DNA from: Citreimonas sp042096055
Lineage (GTDB): Bacteria; Pseudomonadota; Alphaproteobacteria; Rhodobacterales; Rhodobacteraceae
Direction: 5' to 3'
DNA: 64,000 bases
Assembly: GCF_042096055.1 (NCBI RefSeq)
Contig: NZ_JBELMH010000001.1
Span: forward strand, 62,001-126,000
The notes beneath the pieces are model-generated. The model saw only the letters and a program-made list of their open reading frames with translations, made no database searches and had not been told where the DNA came from. Shown piece after piece: positions 18,647-27,908 of this stretch. Positions within the stretch are counted from its first letter, which is position 1. Each line of letters begins with the position of its first letter. The position numbers and the translations under genes were made by a program.

Positions 18647-19459
18647 TCAGCTGCGGGTGTCGGGCAGGCTGATATTGGCGACCTGCTCGGCGATCGGGTC
18701 GTTCGACAGGGGATGCGTGCTCGCCTCGTAGCCGGCGGGCTCCTTCAGGCGGGTCCACTGGCCGCGCACGTAGATCTCGAGCGCGTCGAACTGCGCCTTG
18801 TAGCCCATCTTCGGGCTGCCCGGGACCCAGTAGCCCAGGTAGATGTAGGGCAGTCCGGCCTCGCGCGCGATGTCGATGTGGTCGAGGATCATCCAGGTCC
18901 CGAGGCTCGCCTTGTGCAGCTCGGGCTCGTAGAAGCTGTAGACCATCGACAGCCCGTCATCGAGCATGTCGGTCAGGCACACCGCGATCAGCGCGCCGGT
19001 CTCCGAATCGACGTACTCGATCACGCGGCTGCGGATCGGCGTCTCCTCGATCATGGCGGCGAACTCGAACACGTCCATGTCGGCCATGCCGCCGTCGGCG
19101 TGCCGGTCGTCGAGGTAGCGGCGGAACAGGTCGTACTGCTCTTCGGTGGCCCAGGGGCTGGCGACGCGCCGTTCGAACCGGGCGTTGCGTTTCAGCGCGC
19201 GGCGTTGGCTGCGGCTGGGCGCGAAGTCGGCCACGTCGATCCGCGCCGACAGGCACGCCGCGCATTCCGAGCAGGAGGGCCGGTACAGCACGTTCTGCGA
19301 CCGGCGGAAGCCCTGCTTGGACAGCGAATCGTTGAGCTTCTGCGCACCGTCGCCCTGCAGCGCGGTGAACAGCTTCCGCTCCATCCGGCCCGGCAGGTAC
19401 GGGCACGGCTGGGGCGCAGTCACGTAGAACTGCGGGGCAAGCGGAAGCGAGTGGCGCAT
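18647..19459 (-). CDS. bpt: Aspartate/glutamate leucyltransferase (N-end rule)
   Basis: Cytosolic tRNA-dependent transferase that adds leucine to proteins with N-terminal Asp or Glu and so marks them for ClpS/ClpAP. It has 270 residues. Typical features are the N-terminal cysteine cluster (PCPYLPGR, CSECAACLSARID), the region QRRALKRN, and the GNAT-like core (LGTWMILDHIDIA, LGYWVPGSPKMGYK, LKEP). Older annotations call this family arginyltransferase-like. The ATG is 132 bases from the next gene, the RDD gene, with a hairpin between them, so it is probably a separate unit. Confidence 0.92.
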   Translation of the reverse strand: MRHSLPLAPQFYVTAPQPCPYLPGRMERKLFTALQGDGAQKLNDSLSKQGFRRSQNVLYRPSCSECAACLSARIDVADFAPSRSQRRALKRNARFERRVASPWATEEQYDLFRRYLDDRHADGGMADMDVFEFAAMIEETPIRSRVIEYVDSETGALIAVCLTDMLDDGLSMVYSFYEPELHKASLGTWMILDHIDIAREAGLPYIYLGYWVPGSPKMGYKAQFDALEIYVRGQWTRLKEPAGYEASTHPLSNDPIAEQVANISLPDTRS

Positions 19460-19523
19460 GGGTTTTTATCCCGGATTTTCGACAAAACGGTAACAACCAA
19501 TTTGCGGTCCGCCAACCCTAATA

Positions 19524-19554
19524 GAAAGGCGCCGGACGGATGTCCGCGCCTTTC
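19524..19554 (-). terminator. Hairpin between the RDD gene and bpt
   Basis: An outer stem GAAAGGCG (19524-19531) with CGCCTTTC, and an inner stem CGGAC with GTCCG around GGAT. It ends transcripts coming from the RDD gene on the minus strand; the T tract is weak. Confidence 0.55.
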
Positions 19555-19591
19555 CTTGCAGTCGGTTAACGTGTCGGTGCAGGACCCAGCC

Positions 19592-20041
19592 TCAGATCGC
19601 GCGGCGATTGAGCGCGGCGGTCCCCATCACGTGGTCGGTCAGGCCCTGGCCGCGTTCGGTCGCCAGCATCAGGATGACCGAGATCACCTGCAGCGGCGCG
19701 AAGGCCAGTGAGACGGTGTAGCCGACCGTGTGCAGGAAGGCCTGGCCGAAATCCAGCCGGCGCCCGGCGGTGTCGCGCAGTTCGATCGCCATCAGGCGCA
19801 TGCCCCAGGTGGCCGAGCCGCCCGAGATGCTCAGCACCCGGTAGACGAAGCTGATCGCGGCGTAGAGGAACGGAAGGAAGAACAGCCCGATGAAGGCCGT
19901 CAGCACCACCGCGGGCACCACCATCAGGGCGACCACGACGACGTCGATGGCCCAGGCGATGCCGCGCTTGACGGCGACGCCGTCGTAGAACTCGGGTTGA
20001 ACCGCGGGGTCGGGCAGGGCGGGTTGAATGTCTGTGTACAT
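19592..20041 (-). CDS. RDD-family membrane protein
   Basis: A 149-residue inner-membrane protein with three hydrophobic segments (about 32-55, 58-75, 112-135). The RDD features are KRGIAWAIDVVVV (Arg and Asp in the first helix) and LTDHVMGTAAL near the end. The start at the ATG at 20041 gives a typical length; a much longer frame upstream overlaps DUF2852 and is not real. Function is unknown for most of this family; some members affect ion or compatible-solute transport. It lies 101 bases downstream of the DUF2852 gene on the same strand. Confidence 0.85.
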   Translation of the reverse strand: MYTDIQPALPDPAVQPEFYDGVAVKRGIAWAIDVVVVALMVVPAVVLTAFIGLFFLPFLYAAISFVYRVLSISGGSATWGMRLMAIELRDTAGRRLDFGQAFLHTVGYTVSLAFAPLQVISVILMLATERGQGLTDHVMGTAALNRRAI

Positions 20042-20142
20042 GGATGTGCCGCTGTCTCGATGATGGTGTCCGGGAAAGGGTCGGCCGGCCCGGTCACGGG
20101 CCGGCATGGGAGCCGCCGGCCCGCGTCGGGCCGGCGCAGCGA

Positions 20143-20577
20143 TCAGTCGGTCGCCTTGTCCGAACCTTGCTCGGGCGTGGCGTCGCGACGGGCGCGGTCG
20201 TCCATGAACTGGTCGAACTCGGCCTTGTCCTTGGCTTCGCGCAGACGCTCGAGGAAGGATTCGAAGGCGGCCTGCTCGTCCTGCAGGCGACGCAGGGTCT
20301 CTTCCTTGTAGGCGTCGAAGGCGGTGTTGCCCGAGGGTTTCATGGCCGCCATGGCATGGCGGTGCGAACCGGTGCGGCGGCTGCGGCAGGACCCGTTGAA
20401 CATGCGTTTGCTCCAGATCATGTATGCGAGGACAGCCAGTCCGACCGGCCAGAAGAAGACGAAACCAAGTACCATGACTGCGATCCAGGCACCCTTGCCC
20501 TTGTGATCGAGCCAGGCCTCGGCGCGGGCGAACCAACCCGCGCGGGCGGGAAGGGTGGCGTCGTAGGTGGCGGTCAT
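20143..20577 (-). CDS. DUF2852 family protein
   Basis: A 144-residue protein with one strong hydrophobic segment (about 32-55, WIAVMVLGFVFFWPVGLAVL) after a short cytosolic N-terminus, then a basic stretch (KRMFNGSCRSRRTGSHRHAM) and a charged coiled-coil-like C-terminus (DAYKEETLRRLQDEQAAFESF). The WPVGL segment and the overall layout are those of DUF2852, found in alphaproteobacteria; its function is not known to me. The upstream region shared with glnE contains two matching palindromes. Confidence 0.8.
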   Translation of the reverse strand: MTATYDATLPARAGWFARAEAWLDHKGKGAWIAVMVLGFVFFWPVGLAVLAYMIWSKRMFNGSCRSRRTGSHRHAMAAMKPSGNTAFDAYKEETLRRLQDEQAAFESFLERLREAKDKAEFDQFMDDRARRDATPEQGSDKATD

Positions 20578-20611
20578 TGTCTCTCTCCGTTGTGGGTTGC
20601 GTCCCGGTGGG

Positions 20612-20690
20612 GATGTGAATGCGTTTCACATCACACAAGATCGGTCGCCAGGTTCGGTCTTTCAAGGCTCCATGTGAAGGTTTTTTACAT
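20612..20690. promoter_or_regulatory. Two matching palindromes in the DUF2852-glnE divergent region
   Basis: Site 1 is GATGTGAA-N5-TTCACATC (20612-20632). Site 2 is ATGTGAA-N5-TTTACAT (20672-20690), with one mismatch. Both share the half-site ATGTGAA and a 5-base spacer, with centres about 59 bases apart. They look like binding sites for one dimeric regulator. The spacer is 7 bases between TGTGA and TCACA, so they are not standard CRP sites. Confidence 0.5.
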
Positions 20691-20765
20691 TTTTCGCGCG
20701 GGCGGTCGGCGCGGGCTCTTCGCGTGCCTGTTGCAACCGCCCGCGCGGCATGGCCATCTGCGGTC

Positions 20766-23549
20766 ATGTCCGCACTTTCAATCTCGCACCTGCCGCGCCC
20801 CTTCGACCCCGACCGCGGGGCCGAGGCGCGCGCCGCCGCGCCCTGGGCGTCTGGCGACGTCGCCGCGCTGATCGAGGGCGCCGGCGGGTCCAGCCCCTAC
20901 CTCAAGTCCCTGATCGAGAAGGAGGCCGAGTGGCTCGGCCCCGCGCTCGACGATCCCGACGCGGCGCTGGCCGCGCAGGCCGAGGCACTGGCGAACCTGT
21001 CGCACGACGCGCTGCCCGACGCGTTGCGCCAGGCCAAGCGCCGCATGGCGCTGCTGGTGGGCCTGTGCGACCTCGCCGGCGCCTGGCCGCTCGAGCGCGT
21101 CACCGAGGCGCTCACCCGCTTTGCCGACATGGCCGTCGACCTTGCCCTGCGCGCCTGCGTCGGGCGCGAGATCCTGCGCGGCAAGCTGCCCGGCCAGACC
21201 GAGGCCGACATCCCCCAGGCCGGCGGCATGGTAGTGCTGGCGATGGGTAAGATGGGCGCGTTCGAGCTCAACTATTCCTCGGACATCGACCTGATCTGCC
21301 TCTTCGACGAGACCTGCTTCCACCCCGACGACTACCACGAGGCGCGCGCCTCGCTGGTGCGCGCGACGCGGAAGATGACGGCGATGCTGTCGGACATGAC
21401 CGGCGCGGGCTACGTGCTGCGCACCGATCTGCGGCTGCGGCCCGACCCGGCGGTCACGCCCGTCTGCATGTCGATGGAGGGGGCCGAGCGCTACTACGAA
21501 AGCCTCGGCCGCACGTGGGAGCGCGCCGCCTACATCAAGGCACGGCCCTGCGCCGGCGACACGGCGGCGGGGACCCGGTTCCTCGAGACGCTGACGCCGT
21601 TCGTCTGGCGCAAGCATCTCGACTTCGCCGCGATCCAGGACGCGCACGACATGCGGCTGCGCATCCGCGCGCACAAGGGGCTGGGCGGGCCGATCACGCT
21701 GCCCGAGCACGACATGAAGCTGGGCCGCGGCGGCATCCGCGAGATCGAGTTCTTCACCCAGACGCGGCAGCTGATCGCCGGCGGCCGCGACCCCGACCTG
21801 CGCACCCGCGCCACCGTGCCGGGGCTGTCGGTGCTGGCCGACAAGGGCTGGCTGCCGCGCGACGTGGCCGATACGCTGAGCGATCATTACCGCGCGCATC
21901 GCGTGGTCGAGCATCGCCTGCAGATGATCGCCGACGCGCAGACGCACACGCTGCCGCGCGACGACGACGGCTTTGCCCGACTGGCCTGCCTGATGGGCGT
22001 GGACGAGGCCGAGATGTGCGCCGACCTCAAGCGCCGGCTGACCGAGGTGCACGACCTCGCCGACGGCTTCTTCGCGCCCGAGTCCGGCACCGGCGACGCG
22101 TGCGAGGATCTGCCCCCCGCGCTGCGCGACAGCGAGCTGCCCGCGCGATGGCCCAGCTACCCCGCGCTGCGCTCGAGCCGCGCGACCGAGATCTTCGCCC
22201 GGCTTGAGCCCGAGATCCTGCGCCGCCTCGCCACCACCGCCCGCCCCGAGGAGGCGCTGGGCAATTTCGACGGTTTCCTGCGCGGCCTGCCCGCCGGGGT
22301 CCAGCTGTTCTCGCTGTTCGAGGCGAACCCGCAGCTGATCGACTTGCTGGTGGACATCGTCGGCACATCGGCCGATCTCGGCCGCTACCTGTCACGCAAC
22401 GCCGACGTGTTCGACGCGGTGATCGGCGGCGATTTCTTCGCCCCCTGGCCGGGCCGCGCGACGCTGCACCAGGGGCTGTCCCGACGCCTCGCACAGGAAG
22501 AAGACTACGAGCGGCAGCTCGACATCGCGCGGCGCTGGTGGCGCGAATGGCACTTCCGCATCGGCGTGCACCTGCTGCGCGGGCTGATGGACCCCGAAGA
22601 GGCCGGCCGAGCCTATGCCGACCTGGCCGAGGCGACCGTGGCCGCGCTGTGGCCCGTGGTGCAGGCGCAGTTCGCCCGCAAGCACGGCGCCCCGCCGGGG
22701 CGCGGGGCCGTGGTGCTGGGCATGGGCAGCCTCGGCGCGGGGCGGCTGCACGCGCGCTCGGACCTTGACCTGATCGTGATCTACGACGCCGAGGGCGACG
22801 ACGCCTCGGAAGGGCCGCGGCCGCTGAGCGCGCGGCCGTACTACGCGCGGCTGACGCAGGCGCTGATCACCGCCCTGACCGCGCAGACCGCCGAGGGGCG
22901 GCTCTACGAGGTCGACATGCGCTTGCGCCCCTCGGGCAACCAGGGGCCGGTCGCGACGGCGCTGTCGTCCTTCCGCACCTACCAGGCCGAGGAGGCGTGG
23001 ACCTGGGAGCATCTCGCCCTCACCCGCGCGCACGTCCTGGCCGGGCCGGCCGAGCTGGGCGAGGAGATCGAGGCGCTGCGGCGCGAGCTTCTGACCGCGC
23101 CGCGCGACCGTGATGCGGTGCTGCGCGCCGTCGCCGACATGCGCGCGCGCATCGGCCGGGCGAAAGGCCGGGGCGATGCGTGGAACCTCAAGATCGGGCC
23201 GGGGCGGATGCAGGACATCGAGCTTCTGGCGCAGGCCGCGGCCTTGGTGCCGGGGCCACCCGCGCGGCAGGTGGCCCGCGCGCTGCGCCGCGCCGACTGG
23301 CTCAGCGACGACGACCGCGCTGCGCTGACCGAGGCCTATGCCCTGCACTGGGCGGTGCAGATCGGCGCCCGGCTGGTCAGCGACAAGGCGCTGGACCCCG
23401 AAACCCTGGGCGCACAGGGCTGCGCCTTCCTGACCCGCCTGGCGGGGGTCGACGACATGAGCGCGCTGCAGCGCGCGCTAGACGATCACGCGGCCCGCGC
23501 CGACGCGATCCTGACCCGTGTGCTGCCCGATCCGGAGGCGATCGAATGA
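20766..23549 (+). CDS. glnE: Bifunctional glutamine synthetase adenylyltransferase/adenylyl-removing enzyme
   Basis: Cytosolic enzyme that adds AMP to and removes it from glutamine synthetase in response to PII and glutamine. It has 927 residues, with two nucleotidyltransferase domains, each followed by a helical regulatory part. The first domain has the metal motif SSDIDLICLFDE near 170-180, the second RSDLDLIVIYD near 663-673. The C-terminal region has RIGRAKGRGDAWNLKIGPGRMQDIE. The ATG at 20766 is chosen because the longer reading runs back over the palindromes. It overlaps the next small gene by ATGA. Confidence 0.95.
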   Translation: MSALSISHLPRPFDPDRGAEARAAAPWASGDVAALIEGAGGSSPYLKSLIEKEAEWLGPALDDPDAALAAQAEALANLSHDALPDALRQAKRRMALLVGLCDLAGAWPLERVTEALTRFADMAVDLALRACVGREILRGKLPGQTEADIPQAGGMVVLAMGKMGAFELNYSSDIDLICLFDETCFHPDDYHEARASLVRATRKMTAMLSDMTGAGYVLRTDLRLRPDPAVTPVCMSMEGAERYYESLGRTWERAAYIKARPCAGDTAAGTRFLETLTPFVWRKHLDFAAIQDAHDMRLRIRAHKGLGGPITLPEHDMKLGRGGIREIEFFTQTRQLIAGGRDPDLRTRATVPGLSVLADKGWLPRDVADTLSDHYRAHRVVEHRLQMIADAQTHTLPRDDDGFARLACLMGVDEAEMCADLKRRLTEVHDLADGFFAPESGTGDACEDLPPALRDSELPARWPSYPALRSSRATEIFARLEPEILRRLATTARPEEALGNFDGFLRGLPAGVQLFSLFEANPQLIDLLVDIVGTSADLGRYLSRNADVFDAVIGGDFFAPWPGRATLHQGLSRRLAQEEDYERQLDIARRWWREWHFRIGVHLLRGLMDPEEAGRAYADLAEATVAALWPVVQAQFARKHGAPPGRGAVVLGMGSLGAGRLHARSDLDLIVIYDAEGDDASEGPRPLSARPYYARLTQALITALTAQTAEGRLYEVDMRLRPSGNQGPVATALSSFRTYQAEEAWTWEHLALTRAHVLAGPAELGEEIEALRRELLTAPRDRDAVLRAVADMRARIGRAKGRGDAWNLKIGPGRMQDIELLAQAAALVPGPPARQVARALRRADWLSDDDRAALTEAYALHWAVQIGARLVSDKALDPETLGAQGCAFLTRLAGVDDMSALQRALDDHAARADAILTRVLPDPEAIE

Positions 23550-23821
23550 AGGGCGACGCGCTGGACCCCAAGGGCCTGATCTACGAGGCCTACCGCATCG
23601 ACGGCATCTCCGAGGCCGAGTGCCGGTCGATCTTTCTCGACTGGGCGCTGTCGGTGACCGAGGGCGACATGCGCGCGATGATCGCCGCGCTACTCGACCG
23701 CTACGTCGTCGAGGGCCACGGCGAGGAGGACCATCCGATGACCCGCGTGCTGCGCGCCGGGCTGGACGGGCCGGTGACGCCCCGCCGCCGCGGCGGCCAC
23801 CGGGCGCGGCCTCGGGGCTGA
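23546..23821 (+). CDS. Small unknown protein translationally coupled to glnE
   Basis: A 91-residue soluble protein whose ATG overlaps the glnE stop (ATGA), with GGAGG about 9 bases before it. The sequence is acidic and helical (KGLIYEAYRIDGISEAECRSIFLDWAL, MRAMIAALLDRY) and ends in an Arg/Gly-rich tail (RRRGGHRARPRG). No family is recognised. Coupling suggests a function linked to, or at least a level matched to, GlnE. Confidence 0.75.
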   Translation: MKGDALDPKGLIYEAYRIDGISEAECRSIFLDWALSVTEGDMRAMIAALLDRYVVEGHGEEDHPMTRVLRAGLDGPVTPRRRGGHRARPRG

Positions 23822-23960
23822 TGTGCGGAAATTGACCGTGTTAATGCGGTAACCGCCCGCTTCGCGCAAAAAGGGCCGCAATCATGCGAGAAGTGGCCGA
23901 CATTGTGGAGTTAGTGGCCGCTGATCGTGCGTAAACGTCCTTGATCATGCGCAATGCGCC

Positions 23961-24599
23961 CTAGCGTAGGCCGGCCGCCTCGGCCGCGAGGGCGGTGATG
24001 CCCGCCCAGTCGCCGGCTTCCAGCATGTCCTTGGGCGCGACCCAGCTGCCGCCGACGCACAGTACGTTCGACAGGCCCAGGTAATCGACCGCGTTGCCCA
24101 GCGTGACGCCACCAGTTGGGCAGAACCGAACCTGCGGGATCGGCGCGCCGATCGCCTTCAGCGCCTTGGCGCCGCCATTGGCCTCGGCGGGGAAGAACTT
24201 CTGCACCGAGTAGCCGCGCTCGAGCAGCGCCATTGCCTCGGATGCCGTGGCGGCACCGGGCAGCAGCGGCAGGTCGGCCTCCTCGCAGGCGTCCAGCAGC
24301 CGGTCTGTGGCGCCCGGCGAGACGCCGAAGCGTGCGCCCGCGTTCTTCGCGGCCTCGACGTCCTTGGGCGTCAGTAGCGTGCCGGCGCCCACGATTCCGC
24401 CCTCGACCGTGGCCATCTCGGCGATCGCGGCCAGCGCGGCCGGCGTGCGCAGCGTGACCTCGAGCACCGGCAGCCCGCCCTCGACCAGCGCGCGGGCCAG
24501 CGGCAGCGCGTGCGACACGTCGTCGATCACCAGTACCGGGATCACCGGCGCCATGCGGCAGAGTTTCTCGGTCTCGCGGCTTGCGTCTTGCGGAGTCAT
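23961..24599 (-). CDS. eda: 2-dehydro-3-deoxyphosphogluconate (KDPG) aldolase
   Basis: Splits KDPG to pyruvate and glyceraldehyde 3-phosphate, the second step of the Entner-Doudoroff pathway. A class I aldolase TIM barrel of 212 residues. The Schiff-base lysine is in QKFFPAE (about 132-138), the catalytic glutamate in LEVTLRT (about 45-51), and the phosphate loop near PTGGV. It lies 78 bases downstream of edd on the same strand; a REP-like intergenic element lies in that space. Confidence 0.95.
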   Translation of the reverse strand: MTPQDASRETEKLCRMAPVIPVLVIDDVSHALPLARALVEGGLPVLEVTLRTPAALAAIAEMATVEGGIVGAGTLLTPKDVEAAKNAGARFGVSPGATDRLLDACEEADLPLLPGAATASEAMALLERGYSVQKFFPAEANGGAKALKAIGAPIPQVRFCPTGGVTLGNAVDYLGLSNVLCVGGSWVAPKDMLEAGDWAGITALAAEAAGLR

Positions 24600-24630
24600 G
24601 CTTGGGCCCTTGCGTGGTATCGGCCGGGGC

Positions 24631-24669
24631 GGGGCGCCTCCGGCGGGAGTATTTGCGCCGAAGTGAAGG
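24631..24669. repeat. REP-like intergenic element between edd and eda
   Basis: GCCTCCGGCGGGAGTATTTGCG (24636 onward) then CCGAAGTGAAG resembles, in order and spacing, the element at 58887-58935 (hairpin, GGGAAATTTG, CCAAAGAAG). From memory, such GGGANATTT...AAG-GAAG stretches are common between Rhodobacterales genes. Confidence 0.4.
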
Positions 24670-24677
24670 TCGCGTGC

Positions 24678-26483
24678 CTAGACGACGACGCCCGCACCGT
24701 GCGCGGCTTCGCCCACATTGGCGCGAAAGGCGGCGAAGAGCTCGCGCCCGACGCCGTGGCCGTTGGCCGACAGGTCCGATTTCACCGGTTCGCGCGCATC
24801 GAAGTCGGGGGCGAGGCAGTCGATCGTGCCGGTCTCGGCATCGACGCGGACGATGTCTCCGTCGCGCAGCTTGGCGAGCGGCCCGCCGTCGGCGGCCTCG
24901 GGCGAGACGTGAATCGCTGCCGGAACCTTGCCGGAGGCGCCCGACATGCGACCGTCGGTCAGCAGCGCGACCTTGTGGCCGCGGTCCTGCATCACCGCCA
25001 GCGTCGGCACCAGCCCGTGCAGTTCGGGCATGCCGTTCGACTTCGGCCCTTGGAAGCGCACCACCACGACCGTGTCCTGGTTCAGCTCGCCGGCCTTGAA
25101 GGCGGTCTTGACGTCCTCCTGCTCGGTGAAGATGCGCACGGGCGCCTCGATCACGCGGCGCTCGGGCGTGACGGCCGAGGTCTTCATCATGCCGCGACCC
25201 AGATTGCCCGCCAGCTGGCGCAACCCGCCGGTGGCCTGGAACGGGTCGATCGCCGGGCGCAGGATCTTGTCGTTCTGCGTCTCGGTGGGCGCGTCCTCCC
25301 ACGTCAGGCGGCCGTCCTTCAGCTTGGGCTCCTGCCGATAGAGCGTCATGCCGTCACCCGCGACGGTGCGCACGTCGTCGTGCAGAAGCCCGGCATCCAG
25401 CAGCTGGCCGATCATGTATTGCAGCCCGCCCGCGGCGTGGAAGTGGTTCACGTCCGCAAGGCCGTTGGGATAGACCTTGGCCATCAGCGGCGTCACGCTG
25501 GACAGGTCGTCGAAATCTTCGAGGTCGAGCACGATTCCGGCGGCGCGGGCCATCGCCGGCAGGTGGATCACCAGGTTGGTCGAGCCGCCCGTCGCCATCA
25601 GCCCCACGATGCCGTTGACGAAGGCCTTGGCGTCGATAATGTCGCAGACCGGGCGGTAATCGTTGCCGAGCGCGGTGATTTCCAGCGCGCGCGCGGTGCC
25701 GGCCTTGGTCAACGCTTCGCGCATGTCGGTGCCCGGGTTGACGAAGCTCGCGCCAGGAAGATGCAGGCCCATGAACTCCATCAGCATCTGGTTGGAATTC
25801 GCCGTGCCGTAGAAGGTGCAGGTGCCAGGGCCGTGATAGCTTTCCATCTCGGCCTTCATCAGCGCGTCGCGGCCCACTTTGCCGGCAGCGAATTGCTGGC
25901 GCACGCGGGCCTTCTCGTCGTTGGGCAACCCGCTGGTCATCGGCCCGGCGGGCATGAACACACCGGGGATGTAGCCGAAGGTCGCCGCGGCGATCACGAG
26001 GCCCGGCACGATCTTGTCGCAGACGCCCAGGTAGGCGGCCGCGTCGAAGACGTTGTGCGACAGCGCGACGCCGGCGGCCAGCGCGATCACGTCGCGCGAG
26101 AACAACGACAGCTCCATGCCGACCTGGCCCTGGGTGACGCCGTCGCACATCGCCGGCACGCCGCCCGCGACCTGCGCGGTGCCGCCGGCCTCGCGCGCGG
26201 CCTTGCGGATCACGTCCGGAAACGTCTCGAACGGCTGATGCGCCGAGAGCATGTCGTTGTAGGCGGTCACGATGCCGAGGTTCGGCGCCCGGTGGCCGGC
26301 CAGGCTGTCCTTGTCAGGGCCGCTCGCGGCATAGGCGTGGGCCTGGTTGCCGCAGGTCAGGTGCGCGCGGCGCGGGCCTTCGTCGGCGGCGCGGCGCATC
26401 CGGTCCAGGTAGATCTCGCGCCTTTCGGCCGAGCGCTCCTCGATCCGCTGGGTGACGCGGGCGACGGTGTCGTTGAGCGGCAT
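24678..26483 (-). CDS. edd: 6-phosphogluconate dehydratase
   Basis: First Entner-Doudoroff enzyme, converting 6-phosphogluconate to KDPG with a 4Fe-4S cluster. It has 601 residues, the usual length. Signatures of the IlvD/Edd family are VTAYNDMLSAHQP, MCDGVTQGQVGMELSLFSRD (about 155-175) with a cluster cysteine, a further cysteine in YLGVCDKI, and DGRMSGASGKVPAAIH near the C-terminus. The ATG at 26483 has AGGA just before it. It is the first gene of edd-eda, which supports sugar use through the Entner-Doudoroff route rather than glycolysis. Confidence 0.96.
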   Translation of the reverse strand: MPLNDTVARVTQRIEERSAERREIYLDRMRRAADEGPRRAHLTCGNQAHAYAASGPDKDSLAGHRAPNLGIVTAYNDMLSAHQPFETFPDVIRKAAREAGGTAQVAGGVPAMCDGVTQGQVGMELSLFSRDVIALAAGVALSHNVFDAAAYLGVCDKIVPGLVIAAATFGYIPGVFMPAGPMTSGLPNDEKARVRQQFAAGKVGRDALMKAEMESYHGPGTCTFYGTANSNQMLMEFMGLHLPGASFVNPGTDMREALTKAGTARALEITALGNDYRPVCDIIDAKAFVNGIVGLMATGGSTNLVIHLPAMARAAGIVLDLEDFDDLSSVTPLMAKVYPNGLADVNHFHAAGGLQYMIGQLLDAGLLHDDVRTVAGDGMTLYRQEPKLKDGRLTWEDAPTETQNDKILRPAIDPFQATGGLRQLAGNLGRGMMKTSAVTPERRVIEAPVRIFTEQEDVKTAFKAGELNQDTVVVVRFQGPKSNGMPELHGLVPTLAVMQDRGHKVALLTDGRMSGASGKVPAAIHVSPEAADGGPLAKLRDGDIVRVDAETGTIDCLAPDFDAREPVKSDLSANGHGVGRELFAAFRANVGEAAHGAGVVV

Positions 26484-26708
26484 GGAATCCTCCGGTGTCC
26501 GAGTGCCCGGGACGGGGCGGGCGGGTTGGGCGGCTTGTCTTCCATGTAAGCGCGTTAGCGATATCAGTAAAGCCATGCCGCCATCTTCGCCGCCGCGGAT
26601 GTCGGTCCGGGCGTCGCACGGGAAACGCCGCAGGGGCGCGATCGGGTCCGTACGCGGCGGCGCATCGCGGGTGCTTTCCTTGTCCCGCGGCGCGCGCTAT
26701 GGCGGGGC

Positions 26709-27908
26709 ATGACCGACATGCCCGATCGCCCCGTCCTTCGCCTGAAGCCCAAGGCCAACGCCCGCGCCATCCGCCGCGGCGCGCCGTGGATCTTCGACAA
26801 CGAACTCGTCCTCGACCGGCGCACCAAGGCGCTGGCGCCGGGGACCATCGCCACGCTCGAGGATGCCGAGCGGACGCCGCTGGGCACGGTGGCGGTGAAC
26901 ACCGCCTCGCGCATCACCGGGCGGATGCTGGACCGCGACGCCGAGGCCGTGATCGACGGCGCGTGGCTACAGGACCGGCTGGCCCGGGCGCAGGCGCTGC
27001 GCGCGCGTCTCTACGACGCGCCGTACTATCGGCTGGTCCATGCCGAGGGCGACAACCTGCCCGGCGTGGTGATCGACCGTTTCGGCGACACGGCCGTGAT
27101 CCAGCCCAACGCCGCCTGGGCCGAGGCGCTGCTGGAGCCGCTGACCGACGCGCTGGTCGCCGTGACCGGCGTGACCACCGTGCTGAAGAACGCGGGCGGG
27201 CGCGGGCGCGCATTGGAGGGCCTCGACGATGCCGGTACGGTGCTGCGCGGCACGGCGCCGGAGGCCCCGGTCCCGGTCGCGATGAACGGCGCGACCTACA
27301 TGGCCGACCTCACCAGTGGGCAGAAGACCGGGCTGTTCTACGATCAGCGCGACAACCACGCCTTCGCCGCACGTCTTGCGGGCGAGGCGCGCGTGCTGGA
27401 CGTGTTCAGCCACGTGGGCGGCTTCGCGCTGGCCGCGCTGGCGGGGGGCGCGTCGCACGCGCTGGCGGTCGACGGCTCGGCCCCGGCGCTGGCGCTTGCC
27501 ACCCGGGGCGCCGAGGCCAGCGGCTTCGCCGACCGGTTCGAGACGCGGCAAGGCGACGCCTTTGCCACGATGGAGGCGCTGGCCGAGGAAGGCGCCACCT
27601 TCGACATGGTGATCTGCGACCCGCCCGCCTTCGCGCCGGGCAAGCCCGCGCTGGAAAAGGGCCTGCGCGCCTACGAACGCGTGGCGCGGCTGGCCGCGCC
27701 GCTGGTGGCCGAGGGCGGCACGCTGGTGCTCTGCTCGTGTTCGCACGCCGCGGACCTCTCGGCCTTCACCGGCGCCTGCCTGCGCGGCATCGGGCGCGCG
27801 CATCGCTGGGCGCAGCTGATCCACACCGGCGGCGCCGGCCCGGACCACCCGCTGCTGCCGCAACTGGCGGAATCGGGCTACCTAAAGGCGCTGGTCTTCC
27901 GGCTGTGA
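26709..27908 (+). CDS. RlmI-like class I SAM-dependent rRNA methyltransferase
   Basis: A 399-residue RNA methyltransferase. The N-terminal PUA-like domain (about 8-85; RLKPKANARAIRRGAPWIFDNE) binds RNA, followed by the EEHEE-type domain with DNLPGVVIDRFG and a Rossmann fold with the SAM motif VLDVFSHVGGFALAA (about 232-246) and the catalytic ICDPPAFA (about 300-307). The closest named relative is RlmI (23S rRNA m5C). It overlaps the PIN-domain gene by GTGA, so the two are translationally coupled. As I recall, the same pair is conserved in Rhodobacter. Confidence 0.88.
   Translation: MTDMPDRPVLRLKPKANARAIRRGAPWIFDNELVLDRRTKALAPGTIATLEDAERTPLGTVAVNTASRITGRMLDRDAEAVIDGAWLQDRLARAQALRARLYDAPYYRLVHAEGDNLPGVVIDRFGDTAVIQPNAAWAEALLEPLTDALVAVTGVTTVLKNAGGRGRALEGLDDAGTVLRGTAPEAPVPVAMNGATYMADLTSGQKTGLFYDQRDNHAFAARLAGEARVLDVFSHVGGFALAALAGGASHALAVDGSAPALALATRGAEASGFADRFETRQGDAFATMEALAEEGATFDMVICDPPAFAPGKPALEKGLRAYERVARLAAPLVAEGGTLVLCSCSHAADLSAFTGACLRGIGRAHRWAQLIHTGGAGPDHPLLPQLAESGYLKALVFRL

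Noticed and set aside
20612..20632. CRP/FNR binding site
   Set aside because: TGTGA and TCACA are separated by 7 bases, not 6, and there is no TTGAT-N4-ATCAA pattern.
23822..23960. Three GATC(A/G)TGCG-like short repeats near eda
   Set aside because: Too short and irregular to claim as a repeat family; may be chance in a 139-base spacer.
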